Assembly: GCA_033060915.1 (NCBI GenBank)
Contig: CM065387.1
Span: forward strand, 27,458,001-27,522,000
DNA from: Euryodendron excelsum
Lineage: Eukaryota > Streptophyta > Magnoliopsida > Ericales > Pentaphylacaceae
Length of the DNA: 64,000 nucleotides
Reading direction: 5' to 3'
Below are positions 58,082-64,000 of the stretch, piece after piece. The notes below the pieces were generated by a model that was not told the DNA's origin, ran no database searches, and was given only the letters and a program-made list of their open reading frames with translations. Every line of letters starts with the position of its first letter. Position 1 is the first letter of the stretch. The translations under genes were made by a program, and so were the position numbers.

Positions 58082-61000
58082 TCGACCTTAAGACTCCTAA
58101 GTGGCTGGCACCACTAGCAGTGGTGCCAAGCCAATCATGTAGCCTAGCGCCACTCCTAGTGGTGGTAGAAGGAATTTAGGTTGGCACCACTACAACAAAC
58201 GCCAGGTTAATCTTTTGTTTGTAAATACAGAGCCTCCCCCATGTATGAAAGGGGTTGGCAATCTAACTCCAGAAACTTTGTCTCTTGATATATAGACTTC
58301 GAACTCTCTTCAAACCCTAGCCCCTATACACTTTAACCCTAGCATACATACACTCAATACATGCCTATACGAGTCTCCAAGCCGACCATTGAAAACTCAA
58401 GGTCCTGTAATCTTAGTGCTCTTGAAGATTAAAGCGACGTAAAGCAATAAAACAAGCAAATCAAAGAAGGTACAAGGTTAGTTTTCTATTTATGTTTATG
58501 CAATTCCCCCCTTCTCTCTTCTCCGTCCTAACCCACTTGGGTTTCTTCTATTTTAATCCCCTATCCTTTTTCCCCCCTTCCTTGCATGCTTGAAACAAGG
58601 GAATTCTTGATCCATGTGTAGGAAGAATGGTTGAACGTCATTGTGTCAGGGGCTTTCTTCTAATTCAACCTTAGACCATATGGATTTGGCCCCCTTTATT
58701 ATGTGGTGAAGCCAACTTTGTATGTTCACGACCCTACTTGCATTGTGCATGTATACTCATACATCTCTTCCAAATCATTTTCTAAACTTTGTTTTCAAAA
58801 CTTGCATCAAAATCTCTTTCAAAACTTGCATTAAAAATCTCCTCTTTTAAACTTGTTTTCAAAATCACAATCTTAAGATGATTCTAGCCACTACATGGTT
58901 AGGATTGTTTTAGAAAAGTGTTACATAATTCTTGGGTGTAAATCCTAAAATCGATTTTGTCACAATCACAATCTTGAGGTGATTCTAGCCATTTCTATTG
59001 TTAGGGTTGCTTTAGGAAAGTGTTATATTTAATGAGACCAATATGGTCCATATTTTCAAATCTTTGTTGTTTTCAAAACTACAATCCCAGAATGGTTCTA
59101 ATCTTCTTATGGTTAGAGTCATTTTAGGAAAGTGTGATATTTTTAAAGGCTTGTAAAAGTCCATATTCCATTCCCTTTCCAAATCGCTTTTGCAAATCTC
59201 CTTCCAAACTTCTTTTCCAATCTACTTCCTAAAACGCTTTCAAAAATCTCCTTCTAAAATCTTTCTTTCCAAAAGTTTTACTTTCCAAAACTCATTTCCA
59301 AAAAAGCTCTCTTGAAAATTCTACTTTCTAAAAATGTTCTTCAAGCTTCCCTCCTAGAAACTCCTGTCAAAAGATTTACTTTCAAAAATCTCTTTTTCTT
59401 GAGGTCCAAGCCAAGCCTTAGAGCCAATAATTAAGAAACCCTAATTTTCACTTTCCTTTTCTATATCAAATCTTAGATTTCCCAAATCTCTTTTGTGCAC
59501 CAAAATCATAGCTTTCTAAATTTAAGATTTCTAAAACTCTACCTTTCCAAATTTGTGTCAAATCTAATCCTCCAACTTAGGAAACCAAATCTAATCTTCT
59601 AATTTGAAAAACCAAATCAAATCTTCAATTTTAGAAACCAAATCAAATCATCAATTTTTGAAAATAAAATTAAATCTTCAACTTTAGGAAATAGAAATCA
59701 AATCTTTCTTAATTCAATCCTTTCCTAATTCCAAACTTTCTTAATTTCAAACATTTCCAAATTTTAACTTTCTAAATCTCAACTTTTCAAATCTTTTTAA
59801 ATTCAAAACTTTACTAAGCTCAAATCTTTCTTAAAAGGAAATTTTCCTAAAACGAAACTTTTCTAATTTGAAAACTCTCCTATTTTGGAACTTTCCAAAT
59901 TCAAAGATTTTAAAGTCCAATCTTTCCTAAACCTTAACTTTCCAAATCATTCCAAATCAAGTGTTTTCAAATCAAATCAAATTTCTTTTCGAATCTTCCT
60001 TAAATCCAACTTTCCTAATTCAAACCTTTTCCTAAATCCAATTTTCTAAAATCAAACTTTTCAAATCTAAATAAAATTCCTTCTAATTCAATTACGTATT
60101 CCAATCTTAAGTAAAGTAAACCCTTGGAGGCCTAAACCCTAGTTCAACCCTAACCTTAAAGTTGGGAGCTTTAACCCTTTTCTAAAAACTCCTTTATAAA
60201 CCAAGATGGTTTTCTAATTTCAATCTAAGTTAAAATGCTTTCAAAATCTCAATATTTCCAAATCAAGTCCAAGTTCAATATTTTCAAATCAAAATCAACT
60301 TTAAATCCTCAAATCCAAGTCAATTCTAAGGTCAATTCTAAATCCAAATTCTAATTTCAAATCTTCTATTCTCTGTTCAAATCAAATCATTTTTCAAATC
60401 AAACTCTTGTCAAATCAAATCTCCTTTTCAAAATGAAACTCTTTTAAATCAAATCTTTTGAAATAAAACTTTCAAAAACCTAAAAATATCTATTTTTAAT
60501 CGGACTCTTGTCCAAACTACAACTGACCTAATTCCGAAAAAGGGATACGTAAGCAACCCTCATGGGTGCGGTCATAACCTTTTTCAAGTTTTTAATTCCT
60601 TAATCTATTTTAAGTTTCTAATTCCAAAATCTAGTTTCAAATTTTTATTTTCAATTTCTAAAATTTTCTTTCAAATATAAAATCTGTCTTTTAAAATCCA
60701 TTTCAAAATCAAATCAAGTCTTTTCAAATTTACTTTCAAAATCAAATCAAATTCGTGCACTTGCATATCATGCATTATGTCAAACTTCTTTTTCAAAATT
60801 CTTTTCTAAAGTGGATAGTTTTTGGACATTTATTAATCAAAAATTCTAAATGAGTGAACCTAGGGTGAATAGACATGTAGATACTGCAAGGGCGAGGTAG
60901 GGTGATGGCTTAGTGCATCTTCCCTACACGTAACTAACCTCCGAACCTAGATCACTATTTTCAAAGACCAAATGGAGTTATTTCCAAAAAAAGGGCTTAA

Positions 61001-61305
61001 ACATTTTCAAAAGTTTCCAAACAACCTATTTTCTTAAAAACCCTCTCTTGAGAAAATTTTCAAAACCTTTTCAAAAGCCCTAAGTGTAATCTTCGAATTG
61101 CACTTAGTTTTAGGTGACCTAACTCACCTTAATCAAGTTAGGTGGTGACTCCAAATTGTTTTCCAAAAGCCCTTGTTCAAAATCAAATTTTCAATTCAAA
61201 CCTAGTCGCACTTGTCCTTCTAGGAGGATGAGTTCTAATGAGAGAGCACTATATTTTTCCCACTTGTGCATATTTTCCTCGAGTGCTAAAAATCAAGACG
61301 CGACA
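58082..61305 (+). mobile_element. LTR-9, second part
   Basis: Resumes with CGACCTTAAGACTCC just before the palindrome cluster (58105-58170), has a decayed TATA (GTAAATACAGAGCC near 58222), and ends ACGCGACA at 61305. With the first part it makes a complete LTR of about 4.58 kb. Confidence 0.85.
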
Positions 61306-61307
61306 GC

Positions 61308-61325
61308 TGGCGACTCTGCTGGGGA
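61308..61325 (+). other. Primer-binding site (intact)
   Basis: TGGCGACTCTGCTGGGGA, two bases (GC) after the LTR end. It is complementary to a tRNA 3' end ending CGCCA, consistent with the tRNA-Arg PBS reported for Ogre-type elements (recalled, not checked). Confidence 0.72.
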
Positions 61326-62840
61326 CGCTTAGAAGGTTAGGCCAATTTCATGTCTATTCACCCTTATCCATTTGGAGTCTTTGATTAATTTGTCCAATTC
61401 AATCAACTTCAAAACTTTTAAAATCAAGTTTTTCTAAGTTGTCTTCAAAAACACATCATTGCTTGCATTCAATTACATTCAATTATTCAATCTTGCATCA
61501 TGATTTTCATTCAAAGTACTAACTTTTGCATGTTTTTGTTAGTCGACCTTTGTTTGTTTCATGTTATATTAACTGCCATGTATGAATGAATGTATGGAAT
61601 GGACAGGATGGGTGGGAGTTGTTGGGCCATTTCCTCTACTTTTTAAAATTTCACACACACACACTGCACAAGCACAAGCACAACCATTTGCATGTTTGCA
61701 TTCTTTACCTGAAATGTCCCTTCTAGTTAGAAGGACGAACAGTATATTGGTTGTGGGTAAGATGTTGTGTCAGTTTCTTTGCCTACTGCCTCTTGATGGT
61801 TCCCCCTCTCAAATTACCAACCAATCATGGCACCACCTCAGGGAGTGGGCCTAGGTTTTAAGATTTGGGAATCGAGTCTTCTTAGGAAGCATTAGTAAGC
61901 CCTTAACCTCATGCTCAAATAGACAACATGAATAGCCGAACCCCTGCCGGATTTAAGACACGCACACCGTTTTCAAAACTATGGAGGAAAGGGCAACTAC
62001 TTTACTTTTCTTGGAACTTGTCTATTCCTATTGCTACAATGCTTGTATTCTTATAGTTATAATGCCTATCTAACTGCTCATGCATCCATGTTTACTTTGC
62101 AAATGCATTCTCTCTCTCTCTCTCTACTCAATGCAACCATGTTCATGTATTTAACATTCCATGTCAAGACAAGAGTTCCAAACTAACTCAAGTCGTTGCA
62201 TCTCCATGCATATGATCAACCCAAGAGAGTGACACCAAGTTCGCCCTCTATTGTGTTAAACCTACCAAAATCCTAAGGGTTCCCACGTAACCCTAAGGGC
62301 TCATAGCATGCATTCCAAGTCATTCCATAAGAGGAGCCTTAATCCCTCTATGTTCACATAGATAGGATCACCAAGAAGACAAGGGGCAATCAAACATGGT
62401 CTCTCAATGACCCTCTCAACAACAAGTTCAAAGAAGATAAATCCGAAGACTTAAGAGTAGTTTAGAATCTCCAAATGTAAAAATAGATAAGTGAAAGTCC
62501 CAAGGAAATTGTTCCCTCTCCTCTTATTAAAATGTATTTCAATTCTATTGTATTTAGACCCCTAAGTTCAATGTACTTCCTTATTTTTGAATGAATGGAA
62601 TGAATGAATGTACATTCTCACTCAAACAGTAAGGTATCTGCATACAGGGGTGAGCCCCCCTATCTCCAAAAGTTAGCCAAATACATAATATTAGTCTCCC
62701 TGTCAAACAGAGACATCCTTAGGGCATGCATTGCATAAAAATTATTAGAACAAGGCATTAACTTTTTTTTTTTTCCTTTTTTTGGTTCAAGGTCACTTCA
62801 CTTTCCCCCGTCGCTATAGATCAAAAGCTAAAGAGCACCC
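61326..62840 (+). other. Leader (5' untranslated) of the last element
   Basis: About 1.5 kb, non-coding, parallel to 43907-45038 and 18781-19294. It holds a short CA repeat near 61655 and a CT repeat near 62110. The open frame at 61582-61854 is not conserved in frame between copies. Confidence 0.65.
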
Positions 62841-64000
62841 ATGGAGCCACTCGATGCCCTAACTCAAATATTAGAGGAAATAAGGGGGTTCAGAAATGAA
62901 ATGGCTAACATAGAAGCAATGCTCTCTTAACTCCTATCCCATATCGGAATAGCAACCCATGAACTGGCAGAGACCCCTCAGAGCCAAACCCCTAAAGAAT
63001 GCATGGTGCCTCGAAAAAGGACTAAGCGAGAGGATGAAGAGGAGACCCCAATCGTAGCCTACTGACGGATGCCCCAAACCAATTTCCTCATTCCAACACT
63101 TCCCGAGTCAGTCTCCAAGCGAACCCCCAAATCATATGACTTATCCTATGAATATCATTCCGACCTGCTAGGCCATGACATTAAGAATTATTCCACGTTG
63201 AAACACAAAACCCAAAACCTTTTCAACTCCTAAGCCACCGACCTAATTGTCATTACACCAGAACTTGATCCCTGGCCTCAAAGATCATCTAGGGCATCTC
63301 CCCAACCTAAGTGAACAAGTGTAAAAGATCGAGTCTTCACTAAACTTGCTTGCACACAAACCACAGCTTATTTTTGTCTCCTAGTTGCAGGATATTTGAA
63401 ACCTATACACTCTCGACCTCAGCCTAATCCTCTACCACCTCACTTCAACCAAGAAGTGTACTGTGAATACCATTTCGACAGCCAAGGACATGATACCGAA
63501 GACTCTTAGACCCTCAAGCATAAGATTCAAAATTTGATAGATAGTAAAACCATTGACCTGAAGCCAATAAGCCCCAATCACACTTCCAATGGTGCCATAA
63601 GTCCTTTTTCCAGATTACACTGTCATTGTCATCACAAAGTACGATGATAACAGGGTCCTGACTACTATATGCCTAGAGATATACTACAAGGATGAAGATC
63701 ACATAGATAAGGAAGATCTAGAACAACATGGCTCCTTGTTCCCTTAAAAAGTACAAATCCCTTTCAAACCAAATATCAAGGGCCCACAGTTATATGCACC
63801 CGAGGGGTAGCAGAGCACGGCCGAGTGCAAAAGCAGGAAACCTAGGGCCCGAGTTACATTAGTTGAGTCAGAAGAAAGTAAATTGGCCTATCCATTTGGA
63901 GGAAATAAAGGAAAAGAGGAAGTTAAACTTGAAGAGAGAAAAACTAAGAAAGGGTGGAATCACCATGTGGTAGTTACAAATCTTAGGGGATGCATGGTAG
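62841..64000 (+). pseudogene. gag: gag of the last element, same internal deletion, cut by the window
   Basis: The ATG at 62841 gives MEPLDALTQILEEIRGFRNE before a TAA at 62928-62930. Beyond it the sequence follows 45130-46230 nearly base for base: HIGIATHELAETPQSQ, RKRTKRED, a first decayed knuckle YEYHSDLLGHDIKN, TTAYFCLLVAGYLKP, and a second knuckle CEYHFDSQGHDTED with LKHKIQNLIDSKTIDL. It too lacks the capsid domain. Its stops are at different places from those of element A, so most decayed independently after the copies separated. Confidence 0.7.

Overview
The window is flowering-plant nuclear repeat DNA, with no recognisable host gene, rRNA, tRNA or CRISPR. Nearly all of it is stacked, decayed copies of one family of giant-LTR Ty3/gypsy retrotransposon. 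The plant origin rests on a Tat/Ogre-like primer-binding site, Tat-type Gag motifs, a plant mobile domain (PMD) and a plant transposon-protein pseudogene. The species cannot be named.

The LTR is 4.6-5.1 kb. It begins TGTAAGCACCCCATTTTTG and ends GGGCGCGACA. Inside it are 157-bp tandem repeats in U3, GGCGCC palindromes, a TATAAATA box, and about 3 kb of very G-poor R/U5 ending in a conserved stem-loop. Between LTRs the family carries, in order: PBS (TGGCGACTCTGCTGGGGA), a 1.1-1.5 kb leader, gag, a 2 kb non-coding linker, a PMD gene on the opposite strand, a polypurine tract and the 3' LTR. I found no protease, reverse transcriptase, RNase H or integrase in any of three internal regions, so the family looks non-autonomous.

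Layout. Element B: 5' LTR 1-4251, gag scrap, linker, an inserted truncated LTR (6600-9588), N-terminal half of antisense PMD, polypurine tract, and 3' LTR 13084-13968 / 19295-21958. That 3' LTR is split by another LTR with PBS and leader (13969-19294). Then 21959-24988 holds non-LTR sequence with a minus-strand plant-transposon-protein pseudogene. An outer LTR (24989-25124 / 36489-40782) is split by a minus-strand element: LTR 25125-30245, PMD gene 31587-33431, linker, gag 35451-36488. A minus LTR fragment (40783-42642) and a divergent LTR (42643-43906) lead into element A: leader, gag 45039-46336, linker, antisense PMD 48270-50129, polypurine tract 52084-52100. Its 3' LTR (52101-53461 / 58082-61305) is split by a minus solo LTR (53462-58081) and also serves as the 5' LTR of another internal region (PBS 61308, gag 62841 to the window end).

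The most interesting content is the antisense PMD gene. Comparing the three copies suggests a three-exon transcription unit with its own TATA-like start. Its GGCGCC palindromes resemble those upstream of the LTR promoter. Every copy here is broken by stops or insertions. All similarities between copies were judged by eye.
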